DNA of 38,761 bases, from the IMG/VR virus record IMGVR_UViG_3300005511_000897, positions 1 to 38,761 of that record; one strand, given 5' to 3'. Position numbers and translations under genes: made by a program. This DNA comes from a virus. The notes below the pieces were generated by a model. The model was not told the origin of the DNA. It ran no database searches and was given only the letters and a program-made list of their open reading frames with translations. Below are positions 7,417 to 16,033 of this stretch, one piece after another (positions within the stretch are counted from its first letter, which is position 1; each line of letters starts with the position of its first letter).

Positions 7417-10400
7417 GCTTGCACCTCCACATGAAGCGGCTCGTCTGCATCCGTGCGCACCGGCATGCCGTCCACCTCGAAGCGTTCGAGCTGCCTCGTC
7501 GTTTTCGCCGTGTTGCTCGCCGTAGCGCGCGCCTCGATGCGCAGGCCGGCTACCTCTTCGCGCAACGCCTGCTGCTCCTGAAGAAGCGACCGCAGGGCGG
7601 CCAGCAAATCGGCCTGTTCGCTGCCACCGGCGAGGATCGATTGAGTCTGCTGGGCGTTGAAGATGCGCGAAGGCCCAGTTACCTCCAGTTCCGGACCGTT
7701 CTCTCCCACCAGGCGCAAACCGCCGGCGTGATCGCCGCCAGTAGCGAACGCCGCCACCGGGGCGCCACTCAGCGCGTTCACAACCTGCCTCAGTCCGTTG
7801 ACCGTGGCATCGCGTGCAGCGTTGATGGCGTTGGTCAGGATCTCGTCGCCCGTCAACGCTGATTTCTCCAACTGCGCCAGCGCTGCGTCGATCGTGCCCA
7901 ACAGGTCCAGGCTCTCCTGCTCGTAGCCCTTGGGCGCGACCGTGTCCATCCGGCCCGCCACAGCTTCGGCACGAGCCAGCGTCGTGGCGATGAAGGCCTG
8001 ATACTGTGCATCCGACGAGAAGGCACCCTGCGCGGCTTCCAGCAGCGGCTGTAGCATGCTGTTCAACTGGTCGCTGTAGCCGATCAGCGCATCACCGTCT
8101 GAACCCATGGCCTTGGCATAAGCCTCGGCGAAGTCCGACTGCATGACGGCGAACTGATCTTCGGGGTCCAGTTGGCTGACGCGATAGTCCTTGACGGTTT
8201 TGCGTAGCGCATCCGCACCCTGCGCCAGGGCGGTCGCCAGTGCCTTCTGCGCTTCGTAATACTTCACCGTCTGGTCGCGCAGATCGCTCAAGGTAGCCAC
8301 CGACTTGGTCGCGTCCAGCGCGAACTGCTGCAAGGAGTCCGCATAGGCGAGTTGCTGATCTTTCGCGTTCTTCGCTGCCAGCGTCGCAGCCGCCTGGGCA
8401 CTTGCTTGTTTCGTCACTGCGTCCGCGTAGGCGCGCTGTAGTTCCGCTGCCTCCTCCAGCGAGGGCATGGACCCTCTGTTCGCCTGCGCAGCAGCCAGTG
8501 CCGCTTGAGCGTCTGCATATGCCTGCTGCGCAGCAGGCAGTTGCGCCTGCGCCACCGATCTCGCGGCGTCCAGCTCCTTCCAATTGTCTTTCTTGTACTT
8601 GACGGTCTTGGGGGCGTAGATGTCCCAGTTCAGCTTATCCAGCCATGCCTTCGCATCGTCAGCTTGCTTCTGCGCGTTATACAGACCTTCATCCGCAGCA
8701 TGAATAGCGCCGGCGACCGAGTTGTATGCCTGCTCGGCACTGTTGCGCTCCCGCATCCGCTGCGCCGCCATCGCGTCAGCCGCATTCAGCTGAGCCGACG
8801 CCTGCACGACGCCAGCATTGCTCGGCAGCGCCGTGTTGATTCCCGCGATTGCCTGCCGGATAGCTGCGGGCGACATCGGTGCCGGATCAAGGATATCCCG
8901 CGCAGATTGGCGGACTGCCATCCGTTCGTTGCCGATCGAGTCCAGCAGCGACTTCATCCGGTCCGCGAGCTGCTGGAACGCAGCGTTCAGCGTAGACACG
9001 AAGACATCGGTATCGACGTTTGCGAGCGCGTCACCCATCGACTTGAAATCGATAATCGACCCGCCCAAGCCCTGACGCAGCAACTCGATCTGATCGCCCA
9101 GCTCCAAACTGGCCTGCTGCGCGCCCGTCATCGTCCCATCTAGGTTGGACGTGCTGCTTTCGAAGTCCAGCAGCCCGGAATCAAGGTCCAGGAACAGGCG
9201 CGAAATCTGGCCGCTGACGGTGATGGTCTGACCAAGGCTGTCGGCCAATACCTTTGCACTGATGGCAGCTGCATCCATCGCCGGCGCCACGCCGCCGCGA
9301 CCGGTGTAGGCCGCAAGGATCGCAGCGGCCATTGCCTGCCCCTGTTGGCTCGTCGCTTGCACCACTGCGGCGAACTCCGGCGCCACCGCCAGCAGTGCCG
9401 CATAGGCGGCCTGGCCGGAATCCGTCGTCAGATCCAGCGCCGACACCATATCTCGGAACTGCTCCATGGTGTCGGGCAGCACGATGTTCAGGCCTCGCAA
9501 CGCATCGTTCATAGCTGCCAGGCTCAGCTTCGCGCGCTCAGCTTCGGTGTAGTACTGCTGGTAGTACTGCTGGGTGGCTTGCGTCAGATTGTCCACGCCA
9601 CCGAACGCGTCGACCAACTTCGATGCCGTCGCCGCGCCCGTGATGGATATGTCGTAGAGTTTGAGATCAAGCAGCTTTAGCGTTTGGTTTGCCGCGCCGA
9701 GGTTGGTACCGAGTCGCGCCAAGGTTTCCGCCGCCGCCTCTCCTTCCTTCGAAAAGTCCGCAATATTAGGCACCAACGAGCGCACGATATTCTCGCCGAC
9801 CGTCTTAAGCGCGTCCTCCAGCAGCTTTTGGTTCTCCTCCTCGCTCTCTGTCAGCGTGACCCTGATCTGATCGGTGTACGTGTCCAGAGACTGCGCAGAT
9901 ACGCCGACGGCCTGCGCCAACACGGCGGCGCTGGTCTTCATCTGGCCGAAAGCCGCGCTGATCTCGGTCAAGAACGTATCATCAAGCGCGCCGATCTGCG
10001 TTCCACTGCGACTGCTAGAAAACCAGCCCCCTTTTTGCTTCCAGGGCGTGCTCGTGTAGCCACTGACGCCGAGGCTTCCGAAGTCACCGATCAGCGTGGT
10101 GTCTCCGTATTCCTTTGGCGCGCGCCCAAACGCTCGATTGACGAATCCCCCAATGAGGCCTCCGACCAGCGCGCCAAGGGCAGTGCCAAGGCCCGGAACA
10201 ATTGATCCTATACCAGCACCGATTGCCGTCCCAGCGCCCACAGTGACGTTGGAATTCCCTAGCGCGTACTTCCCGGAGATCAGTTTGCCGCCAGTGAAGC
10301 CGATAGCGGCGCCTGCCAAGACGCCCGAAGCCGCGCCGAGCGTACCCGCAGAGGTTGCCGTCGCACCCGCCCCTTGACCGAAGCCGTAGCCGAAGTCCGC

Positions 10401-12920
10401 CACCCACTGCGACCCCATGCTCACGCCGAGGTCCGTGATGGACTGCCCGGCCGCGGCAAAGCCTCCCGTCAGCATCGAATACACACTCTTCGCGCTGCTC
10501 GCCACACTAAGAGCGCTGGTCGCGGTAGCTGCCCCGCCGCTGGCGAGCGCCGCCGGCGTCCCAGCTGCTGCCGCCGCAGTGGCCGCGCCCGTCCCGGTGA
10601 CACCGAGCAAGCTACCGACAATTTGGACCACGAAGGGCTGCGCGAACATCTTGTATATCTGGTCCGCCACCGATGTTTTGAACGTGGTAACCAGCGAAGT
10701 CGTGAAGGATTTCCAACCGGCCTTTCCATTATTCAGCATGGAGGCAAAGCCCTGCCGGAACACATCCCCGTACTGGTCGACGGTCCGTTGCCAATCTCGG
10801 CTTGCCTCTTCATTCGCCTTCTTCTGCGCGTCCTTGGTGTCCTTCGCCTGTACGGCTGCTACCAAGCGCTGACGGGCATCGATTTCCTGGTTGATCAGGT
10901 CAATCTCTTGCTGCGCTCCATCAAAGCCCGCCAGGGCCGCCTTGCGCTCCTCAAGGCGAGCAATCGTCAGCTGTTCAAGCGCGGCTTTGCTTAGCCCATA
11001 GGTGGCTACTTGGTCCTCGGTAACCTGCGCCTCTTGTGTGATCTTGGCAATGCCGTCGCGCAAGCCGTCGAAGTACTTCTCCCGCGACTCCAAAAAGGCC
11101 TTCGTCTCGGTGTTGGCGCGAACCAGGGCGCCGGCCTCATTGGCCAGCGCTTGGGTGTGCTCTAGACTGCTGCGCACCTGGTCCTTAAGGTTGCCCTTGA
11201 GCAGTTCCCCGATCTCGGCGGACCGGCGCTCGAACTCGTTCAGCTTGCTGGTCTGCAAGCCACGTTCTGCCAGCTCTGTAGACAGCGCCTTCTCTTCGCT
11301 GATGCGGGCGGTCAGCCTGGCGGCCTCAGTATCGGCGCCGGACGGGCCGCCAGTGCTCTTCCCGTCAAATTTCTTGTTGATGGCGTCCAGGGCGGCGCGG
11401 TGCGCGTCGTAGACCTGCTGATATTCCTGTGTGCCCTGACGCAGTCCGTCGATCGCCTTCTCGAAAGCCTGCTGCTCTTTCTGGATGGCCTTGACCCTTT
11501 GCTGCGAAGGAGAGCTGCGGCTGTCGTCATCCAGATATTCGGCACGATAGGAGGCGCGGTCCAGGTCCTGCTTCTGAGCTTTGCCGGCCGATGCCGCAGC
11601 CGCCTCGGCGAAGTACTCCTTCTCCAAACGGTCTTGCTCAGCCTGGGCGGCCGCCAACTGCGCCGCCAGTTGGCCGGTGGGGCGTCCCCGCGCCGTCTGC
11701 GCTAGTAGCTTGTCTCCCAGATTCTGCACGACGCTGGCCTGCGAGGAGATGCGATCCTGCAGCGTGGCCGGGCGACCGATATCGAGCATCGCATCCCAGG
11801 CGCCCTTCGCCACATCCTTAACGCGAATCCAAGCGCGCTCCAACGTGCCCAGGTTCTGCTCGAGCTTCGGCGCGCGGTCGTTCAGCGCATCGGCGTAAGC
11901 CTTCTGAGCGACGGCGGCAGCCTGGGCCGTCTGACCTTGGCGTTCCAGAGAACGGATCTGCTCGTAGGTGCTGGCCGTCAGGAAGTTCATCCCCTCGTTC
12001 AGCTTCATCACAGCGTCGAGCGGGTCTTTCCCAAGGTCGATGAACGCCTTGACAGTGTCCTCCGCCGCGGTGCCGGTGACCTTTTCCCACCGAATGGCCG
12101 CCTGGGCAAAATTCTCCATGTTTTCGGCGCCGACGGCGGTACTACGGGCGAACTGATCCAGGACCGCCGCAGCCTTGCCCTGCGTGCCCACCACGTCGCT
12201 GATACGGCGGGCCATCTGCTGCAGGTCGCCCGTCGTCTTGCCGGCGAGCGCACCCGTCTGGATAAACGTAGCGTTGAACTGTTCTGCCTCGCTTGCGCCC
12301 TGCGAATAGGCGACAGCGAGCGCGACCGCCGCGCCTGCGGCCAACGTCATCGGGTTCACCATGCCAGCGATGTAGCCTGTCAGCGCGCGCGCGGCCGGCG
12401 CGATGCCGCCGAACATGTCTTTCAACTGGCCACCTTGCTGCAACAGCACCGTAAGCGGACGCTGGCCGCCCTGCAGGGATACGGCGATATCGGTGAACTG
12501 CGCCGGCAGACCGCGCGTGGCGGCTGTCAGCGCCTTGGCGGACATGCCAGCGTCACCCTGAGCCACCGAGACCGCCTTCAACTGGTCCAAGTAGGGCTTA
12601 AGTTGGGAAGGATCCACGCCTCGCTGTTGCGCGATCGCCTGAAAGTATTCCGCCGTCCCCTTGGCCCCAGCCTTGGAGACAGCGATCTGACGTTCGATTT
12701 GGCTGATGAGGCTCTGCGTCGAGCGCTCCATCTTCTTGGCGGCCTGGTCGCCGTCCGCCGCGGCCTTATTCAGCCCTTGCGACGCGCCCCGGCCCAGGTC
12801 CTCAATGGACTTCTTCGCCTTGCCGGTCTGTTGCGTCACCTCTGCCATGGTGGCAGTGAGGCCCGACGCGTCGCCGGTAACGGCTACGACGCCTTCCGCA
12901 ATGACTTGTGACTGCGACAT
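7413..12920 (-). CDS. Tail length tape measure protein
   Basis: 1835-aa protein, the longest gene in the window and the standard tape measure: it sets tail length and later forms part of the DNA channel. The N-terminal 130 residues are polar and Lys/Gln rich; a lambda gpH-like region covers about 130-400; Ala/Gly-rich hydrophobic segments lie around 770-960; long Ala/Gln/Lys/Glu coiled-coil stretches fill much of the rest. Near the C-terminus is the characteristic GGLRLVGENGPELEVTGPSR block. It follows the G/G-T chaperone genes after 35 bases containing a hairpin and overlaps the next gene by four bases. Its length is large for a genome of this size. Confidence 0.93.
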   Translation of the reverse strand: MSQSQVIAEGVVAVTGDASGLTATMAEVTQQTGKAKKSIEDLGRGASQGLNKAAADGDQAAKKMERSTQSLISQIERQIAVSKAGAKGTAEYFQAIAQQRGVDPSQLKPYLDQLKAVSVAQGDAGMSAKALTAATRGLPAQFTDIAVSLQGGQRPLTVLLQQGGQLKDMFGGIAPAARALTGYIAGMVNPMTLAAGAAVALAVAYSQGASEAEQFNATFIQTGALAGKTTGDLQQMARRISDVVGTQGKAAAVLDQFARSTAVGAENMENFAQAAIRWEKVTGTAAEDTVKAFIDLGKDPLDAVMKLNEGMNFLTASTYEQIRSLERQGQTAQAAAVAQKAYADALNDRAPKLEQNLGTLERAWIRVKDVAKGAWDAMLDIGRPATLQDRISSQASVVQNLGDKLLAQTARGRPTGQLAAQLAAAQAEQDRLEKEYFAEAAAASAGKAQKQDLDRASYRAEYLDDDSRSSPSQQRVKAIQKEQQAFEKAIDGLRQGTQEYQQVYDAHRAALDAINKKFDGKSTGGPSGADTEAARLTARISEEKALSTELAERGLQTSKLNEFERRSAEIGELLKGNLKDQVRSSLEHTQALANEAGALVRANTETKAFLESREKYFDGLRDGIAKITQEAQVTEDQVATYGLSKAALEQLTIARLEERKAALAGFDGAQQEIDLINQEIDARQRLVAAVQAKDTKDAQKKANEEASRDWQRTVDQYGDVFRQGFASMLNNGKAGWKSFTTSLVTTFKTSVADQIYKMFAQPFVVQIVGSLLGVTGTGAATAAAAAGTPAALASGGAATATSALSVASSAKSVYSMLTGGFAAAGQSITDLGVSMGSQWVADFGYGFGQGAGATATSAGTLGAASGVLAGAAIGFTGGKLISGKYALGNSNVTVGAGTAIGAGIGSIVPGLGTALGALVGGLIGGFVNRAFGRAPKEYGDTTLIGDFGSLGVSGYTSTPWKQKGGWFSSSRSGTQIGALDDTFLTEISAAFGQMKTSAAVLAQAVGVSAQSLDTYTDQIRVTLTESEEENQKLLEDALKTVGENIVRSLVPNIADFSKEGEAAAETLARLGTNLGAANQTLKLLDLKLYDISITGAATASKLVDAFGGVDNLTQATQQYYQQYYTEAERAKLSLAAMNDALRGLNIVLPDTMEQFRDMVSALDLTTDSGQAAYAALLAVAPEFAAVVQATSQQGQAMAAAILAAYTGRGGVAPAMDAAAISAKVLADSLGQTITVSGQISRLFLDLDSGLLDFESSTSNLDGTMTGAQQASLELGDQIELLRQGLGGSIIDFKSMGDALANVDTDVFVSTLNAAFQQLADRMKSLLDSIGNERMAVRQSARDILDPAPMSPAAIRQAIAGINTALPSNAGVVQASAQLNAADAMAAQRMRERNSAEQAYNSVAGAIHAADEGLYNAQKQADDAKAWLDKLNWDIYAPKTVKYKKDNWKELDAARSVAQAQLPAAQQAYADAQAALAAAQANRGSMPSLEEAAELQRAYADAVTKQASAQAAATLAAKNAKDQQLAYADSLQQFALDATKSVATLSDLRDQTVKYYEAQKALATALAQGADALRKTVKDYRVSQLDPEDQFAVMQSDFAEAYAKAMGSDGDALIGYSDQLNSMLQPLLEAAQGAFSSDAQYQAFIATTLARAEAVAGRMDTVAPKGYEQESLDLLGTIDAALAQLEKSALTGDEILTNAINAARDATVNGLRQVVNALSGAPVAAFATGGDHAGGLRLVGENGPELEVTGPSRIFNAQQTQSILAGGSEQADLLAALRSLLQEQQALREEVAGLRIEARATASNTAKTTRQLERFEVDGMPVRTDADEPLHVEVQA

Positions 12921-12934
12921 ATCAGGGTTCCAAT

Positions 12935-12955
12935 AAAAAAGCCCGCCGGAACGGG
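12935..12955 (-). terminator. Hairpin with T-run between G-T and tape measure
   Basis: On the minus strand a CCCG, TTCCGG loop, CGGG hairpin is followed by C and six T, just after the G-T stop and 15 bases ahead of the tape measure ATG. It may act as a partial terminator setting the ratio of chaperone to tape measure mRNA, or simply as an mRNA processing or stability element. The stem is short, so it is not a certain terminator. Confidence 0.4.
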
Positions 12956-13587
12956 TTACTTCTTCGCCATCTCTTCGAGGGCCGCACTTTCCATGATCCG
13001 GATTTCCTCCTCCAGATCCTCATAGCGCTCGGCCGATAGACCCATGCGATCCATCTTGTGAAACAGCACGCCGTAGTCCAGGCCAGTCGCGCCGGCCATG
13101 CCTATACGCCACTGTGTGCGCATCTTTAGGAAGAGATCCAGCGCCTGCTCATGCCCCGGCCAGATCTCGATGGGAGGACCCGCCACGTCGTCGAAAGTCA
13201 GCCCGAATGCCGCCAACTCATTCTCCGTGGGACCCTTCACATACAGCGCGGCCCCCAGGGCGGTCAGTTTCCCACGCGGGCCTTCATGATTTCGTCGAGA
13301 TAGGTGGTGAAGATCGCGCGGGCAGCACCGGTGTAGTTGTCCACCAGCTTCTCGATATTGGCCTTGTCGAACGGCTCCTCCAACTCCCAAGCGCTGGCCA
13401 CATCCATCACTAGGGCCGCGTCGTCCGTTTGGTCCTTGACCTGCTCCATGAATTCCTGGAACTCGGTCTTCGTTCGATGTTTGAAGGTGAACTCGACATC
13501 GACGAAACCGGCGCCAGGGATCGGCATCTTCACCTTTTGCTTAAAGGTGGGCTGGGGGTTGAGCGTGAACTTGATTTTGCCGGCCAT
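12956..13587 (-). CDS. Tail assembly chaperone G-T fusion by programmed -1 frameshift
   Basis: Reading frame 0 from 13587 to 13267 and then frame -1 from 13267 to 12956 gives a 210-aa fusion: 107 residues of G plus 103 residues of a DUF1799-like T domain beginning LTALGAALYVKG and ending EEMAKK. The T part has no convincing start codon of its own; the only upstream ATG in its frame lies deep in the antisense-like overlap with G. In lambda the G-T product recruits tail tube subunits to the tape measure and is absent from virions. Coordinates given cover both frames; the shift occurs at 13267-13273. Confidence 0.82.
13264..13587 (-). CDS. Tail assembly chaperone, short form (gpG-like)
   Basis: 107-aa protein made by normal reading to the TGA at 13264-13266. 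It sits between the major tail protein and the tape measure gene, the invariant position of the lambda G chaperone that coats the tape measure protein before tail tube assembly. The protein is small, acidic and helical in its C-terminal half, with a beta-like N-terminal part. Its last codons are GTG GGA AAC TGA, which contain the slippery heptamer G-GGA-AAC; a minority of ribosomes should shift by -1 and continue into the T domain down to 12956. Start at ATG 13587. Confidence 0.88.
   Translation of the reverse strand: MAGKIKFTLNPQPTFKQKVKMPIPGAGFVDVEFTFKHRTKTEFQEFMEQVKDQTDDAALVMDVASAWELEEPFDKANIEKLVDNYTGAARAIFTTYLDEIMKARVGN
13267..13273 (-). other. Slippery heptamer GGGAAAC for -1 frameshifting
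   Basis: On the minus strand the zero-frame codons GTG GGA AAC TGA contain GGGAAAC, an X-XXY-YYZ heptamer that differs from the lambda G/T site GGGAAAG only in its last base. It lies immediately before the zero-frame stop codon. Slippage of both tRNAs by one base joins the chaperone G frame to the T frame. A short GC-rich potential stem follows but I see no strong pseudoknot. Confidence 0.85.
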
Positions 13588-13663
13588 GGATTCGTCCTAT
13601 TGGTTGCGGATACTGCTGTGGGTGGGGCGGCCACGCCGATAGTGGTGGCGCGGCCGGAAATGC

Positions 13664-14320
13664 TTAGACCTGGGGCGCGGCGTAGCGCACGGGGCGCGAC
13701 AGCAGCGAGAAGGTGGCCTGTACCGCCATCACCTGGCCTTTGGTCATGGTGGGGGTCTCGTTGAACGACACATAGCCGTTGTAGAGGATCACCGAACCAT
13801 TGGGGAAGGTGACGCGCAACGCGCGCACGTCGCGTTTTTCGGCCGCTGCCTGGAGCGCCTTGTAACCGGGCAGTGTCGGATCGTCGGCAATGGTCATTTG
13901 GAACGATTGCGCGCTGGCCTGCGTCGGGATCTGCGACTCGAAATCGTTTTCCAGGAAGCTGAAGGTGGCGAACTGCATCTCACCGCCTGAGGTCGACGTG
14001 TCGGTGACCTGCGAGATCTGAGTCCAGGCAGTGATTTCGCGCAGCGTCCCCGTGCCGGTACCGCCCGGGTATACAGTCTGCGAGGTTGTGTCGGTCCCCT
14101 CGAGCGAGAACGCGCCAACAGTGGTGTCGTCAATCCGATAGATCCGATCGTTCAGCTTCTGCCAGCCGGACTTCATTTCGATAATCGCGCCGTCAGTCAG
14201 GCCATGGGCCGCGCTGGTGGCCACGGCGGGCGCAGCGTTCGTGAGCGCGGTCACGTTCTTGACCGCACCGTAGGCGGTAGCCAGCGCCAGGATGACGCCA
14301 TTGGGGAGGGATACAGACAT
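13664..14320 (-). CDS. Major tail tube protein
   Basis: 218-aa protein between the tail terminator genes and the tail chaperones, the expected place of the major tail protein of lambda-like siphophages. It is rich in beta-forming residues, Gly and Thr, with an extended loop around residues 80-95 (YPGGTGTGTLRE), and no membrane segment. The start at 14320 is preferred because the open frame upstream runs through a terminator-like hairpin. The C-terminal part (FPNGSVILYNGYVSF) resembles the Ig-like or tube domains of phage tail subunits. An in-operon hairpin with a T-run lies just before the gene. Confidence 0.82.
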   Translation of the reverse strand: MSVSLPNGVILALATAYGAVKNVTALTNAAPAVATSAAHGLTDGAIIEMKSGWQKLNDRIYRIDDTTVGAFSLEGTDTTSQTVYPGGTGTGTLREITAWTQISQVTDTSTSGGEMQFATFSFLENDFESQIPTQASAQSFQMTIADDPTLPGYKALQAAAEKRDVRALRVTFPNGSVILYNGYVSFNETPTMTKGQVMAVQATFSLLSRPVRYAAPQV

Positions 14321-14343
14321 GGGATTGCTCCAATCAAGGGACG

Positions 14344-14368
14344 AAAAAAAACCCGCCAGCGGCGGGTT
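14344..14368 (-). terminator. Intrinsic terminator / attenuator inside the late operon
   Basis: On the minus strand an eight-pair stem AACCCGCC / GGCGGGTT with loop GCT runs directly into a run of T (A-run 14344-14351 on the plus strand). It has all the hallmarks of a rho-independent terminator but lies between two co-directional tail genes, so it either limits read-through from the head genes, is bypassed by antitermination, or hints at a separate promoter for the major tail protein. Confidence 0.75.
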
Positions 14369-14414
14369 GGGTGGTTGTGCCCCAAGGAGGGCAGCGCGCC
14401 AGGTTTCTCTGGCG

Positions 14415-14855
14415 TTAGACCGGCTCGAGGATGTCGCTTTCGATTTCGAGGGTGAGGGATGTTGCGGCGGTGTCGGTAGCACTGCCGAGGCCAAGCGTCC
14501 GATTTGAGGCGCGGGCGGTGAAGAAGTGCGGACCTAGCCCCGGCACGACGATGCGAAACGCGTAGGGGGAGTCCTGGTCGATTGCGGCACGCAGCAGAGC
14601 TTGGCCGGCATCAGCGACCCGGTAAAGGTCAACTTGGAGCGATTGCGGCGCGCGGGCCACGCGGCGCTGCCTGGGCAGTCCGCCAGCGAGCGGAGTGAAG
14701 GCGGCGGTTTGGTACTGCTTCGCCAGCGAACCGAGAACTCGAACACCACGTACCTGCGTGAACGGGAGCGCGGTGTATGCCTCAAATGTGAACGCCGGTG
14801 GCGCAGCGGCCGACACGTACACGGTGGCGCCGACAATGGTCGCAGGCGAGGTCAT
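14415..14855 (-). CDS. Tail protein of unknown role between terminator and major tail protein
   Basis: 146-aa soluble protein, first residues MTSPATIVGATVYVS, with no recognised domain. Its ATG overlaps the tail terminator gene by four bases and it is followed by a terminator-like hairpin before the major tail protein. It has scattered beta-strand-like segments and an Arg-rich centre (GGLPRQRRVARAPQSL, about residues 58-73). In related siphophages a small gene at this place encodes a tail completion or minor tail protein. The role is therefore a positional inference. Coding is convincing from the overlap arrangement and lack of stops. Confidence 0.65.
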   Translation of the reverse strand: MTSPATIVGATVYVSAAAPPAFTFEAYTALPFTQVRGVRVLGSLAKQYQTAAFTPLAGGLPRQRRVARAPQSLQVDLYRVADAGQALLRAAIDQDSPYAFRIVVPGLGPHFFTARASNRTLGLGSATDTAATSLTLEIESDILEPV

Positions 14856-15199
14856 ATGGGCGAGTACCAGATATTGAAGTCTTGCTGGGCGCCGAGGAAC
14901 CCACCGTCATTACGCGCCACGTCCCCGCCGAGCGGAGTAGCCAGCACCGGTACAGCGCACAGGGTTGCTTTGACCCGACGCATCATCTCGGAGGCCTCCG
15001 TCCGTTTGCGTGCCCATACCTGGATCTGCACGCGTGCATTTTCCTTGTCGGGTAGAGTCCCGTCGGCGAACAGCGGATCTAGACCACCGATCTTCTGGAA
15101 CACCACGTAGGGCAGCACCGTACTGGCCGGCGCGGTGTCGGGAAACACCCGGCCCTCCACTAGCGGGCCTAGCGTGCTAACCATTAGGGTTTCGAGCAT
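14852..15199 (-). CDS. Tail terminator / completion protein (DUF3168-like)
   Basis: 115-aa protein resembling the DUF3168 tail terminator family (lambda gpU-type role: caps the tail tube and joins the connector). The N-terminus MLETLMVSTLGPLVEGRVFP, then YVVFQKIGG and a block of alternating strands VQIQVWARKRTEA, follow the family pattern. I start it at 15199, behind an AGGAG ribosome site; the frame is open further upstream but that overlaps the gp10-like gene. It overlaps the preceding gene by 23 bases and the following one by four. Confidence 0.78.
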   Translation of the reverse strand: MLETLMVSTLGPLVEGRVFPDTAPASTVLPYVVFQKIGGLDPLFADGTLPDKENARVQIQVWARKRTEASEMMRRVKATLCAVPVLATPLGGDVARNDGGFLGAQQDFNIWYSPI

Positions 15200-15686
15200 G
15201 CTGGAACTCCTGGATTTTTTCCGCAAGACGTTGTCGTCCGGCCTCGACCGCAGCGTTGAGCTTGGCGTCGACTGACACACGAAGATAGGGTTTCGCCGGC
15301 ACGTGAATGGGCGTTTTCAGGGGGCGACTTTTCACTGTGACCCATTCGCCGTCCGGCAACTGTATAACGACGTGCCTGCGCCAGTGCCCATGTTCTACAA
15401 GCCACCAATGCGGTGCCTTGCTTTTGTTCACGCCGACCATATAGGTTTGCCTGTCCGGACCCGATTGCGAATCATCGTGCCAGCGATAGATGGCAGACTG
15501 CAACTTGCCGAGCTGCACCGGAACACGTGCACGCATCTCGTCGTAAAGCACCAGCGCCATGGCGTGCGCAGCAGGCCGTAGAGCCTCTTTCTTGATGCGG
15601 TCGAGCCAAGCCCCTACCTGTGCGACGATATCGCCCTCGAAGGCGAATGCCGAGGCGTTGGCCCTGTGTCTACGCACCTGCTTCAT
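15177..15686 (-). CDS. HK97 gp10-like neck/tail completion protein
   Basis: 169-aa basic protein that fits the HK97 gp10-like family found between head closure and tail terminator genes. Recognisable features are the N-terminal helical segment ALRPAAHAMALVLYDEM, the VPVQLGKLQSAIYRWHDD strand pattern, and APHWWLVEHGHWRR followed by PAKPYLRVSVDA near the C-terminus (the 'P-x-P-Y/F-L-R' block is typical). The start at 15686 is supported by position; it overlaps the end of the head closure gene by 17 bases. The protein probably acts at the head-tail junction. Confidence 0.82.
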   Translation of the reverse strand: MKQVRRHRANASAFAFEGDIVAQVGAWLDRIKKEALRPAAHAMALVLYDEMRARVPVQLGKLQSAIYRWHDDSQSGPDRQTYMVGVNKSKAPHWWLVEHGHWRRHVVIQLPDGEWVTVKSRPLKTPIHVPAKPYLRVSVDAKLNAAVEAGRQRLAEKIQEFQHARNPNG

Positions 15687-16020
15687 CGCCCACCTCGCGC
15701 GGAGCCAAGAGTCGGCACACCAGATCCACGTGCCGATGGCGCTCTTCGTCAGGGAGGACTGCATCCACCTCATAAACGTTCGACCCGCGCCGCACGCGCA
15801 TGCCCATGACTATATCCAAGCGGTACGGCAGTCGAATGGACGCTCGTACCAATGCGAGATCCGCGCCAGCCTTGATCGTGGCCAGCCCCGAAACGTAGCG
15901 AATGGAGGCCCAAGGACTGCCGAACACAACCCAGCTATCGAGCTGCTCGTTGGCCTCGTTTCGCTGCCCATCATTGCGCAACAGCTCGACTCGCCGGTTT
16001 CGGCTCCCAGCTTTCAGCAT
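15670..16020 (-). CDS. Head closure / head-tail adaptor protein
   Basis: 116-aa beta-rich protein of the SPP1 gp16 / HK97 head-closure type. The N-terminus (KAGSRNRRVELLRNDGQRNEANEQLDSWVVF, shown here only as description: an I/V-E-L-x-R strand then a loop and W) and the central PYRLDIVMGMRVRRGSNVYEVDAV strand pattern are typical. The ATG at 16020 has a strong GGGAGGAACA ribosome site. It closes the portal-connector complex after DNA packaging. Gene order (connector, closure, gp10-like, terminator) is the canonical HK97 order. Confidence 0.82.
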   Translation of the reverse strand: MLKAGSRNRRVELLRNDGQRNEANEQLDSWVVFGSPWASIRYVSGLATIKAGADLALVRASIRLPYRLDIVMGMRVRRGSNVYEVDAVLPDEERHRHVDLVCRLLAPREVGDEAGA

Positions 16021-16033
16021 TGTTCCTCCCGAG

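Noticed and set aside
8505-10994. Several plus-strand open frames of 150-210 codons antisense to the tape measure
   Set aside because: All are mirror frames of GC-rich coding sequence with no domain, ribosome site or context.
11937-12911. Long plus-strand open frame of 324 codons opposite the tape measure gene
   Set aside because: It lies wholly antisense to the tape measure, has an Arg/His-rich composition typical of the reverse complement of GC-rich coding DNA, and no ribosome site or motif.
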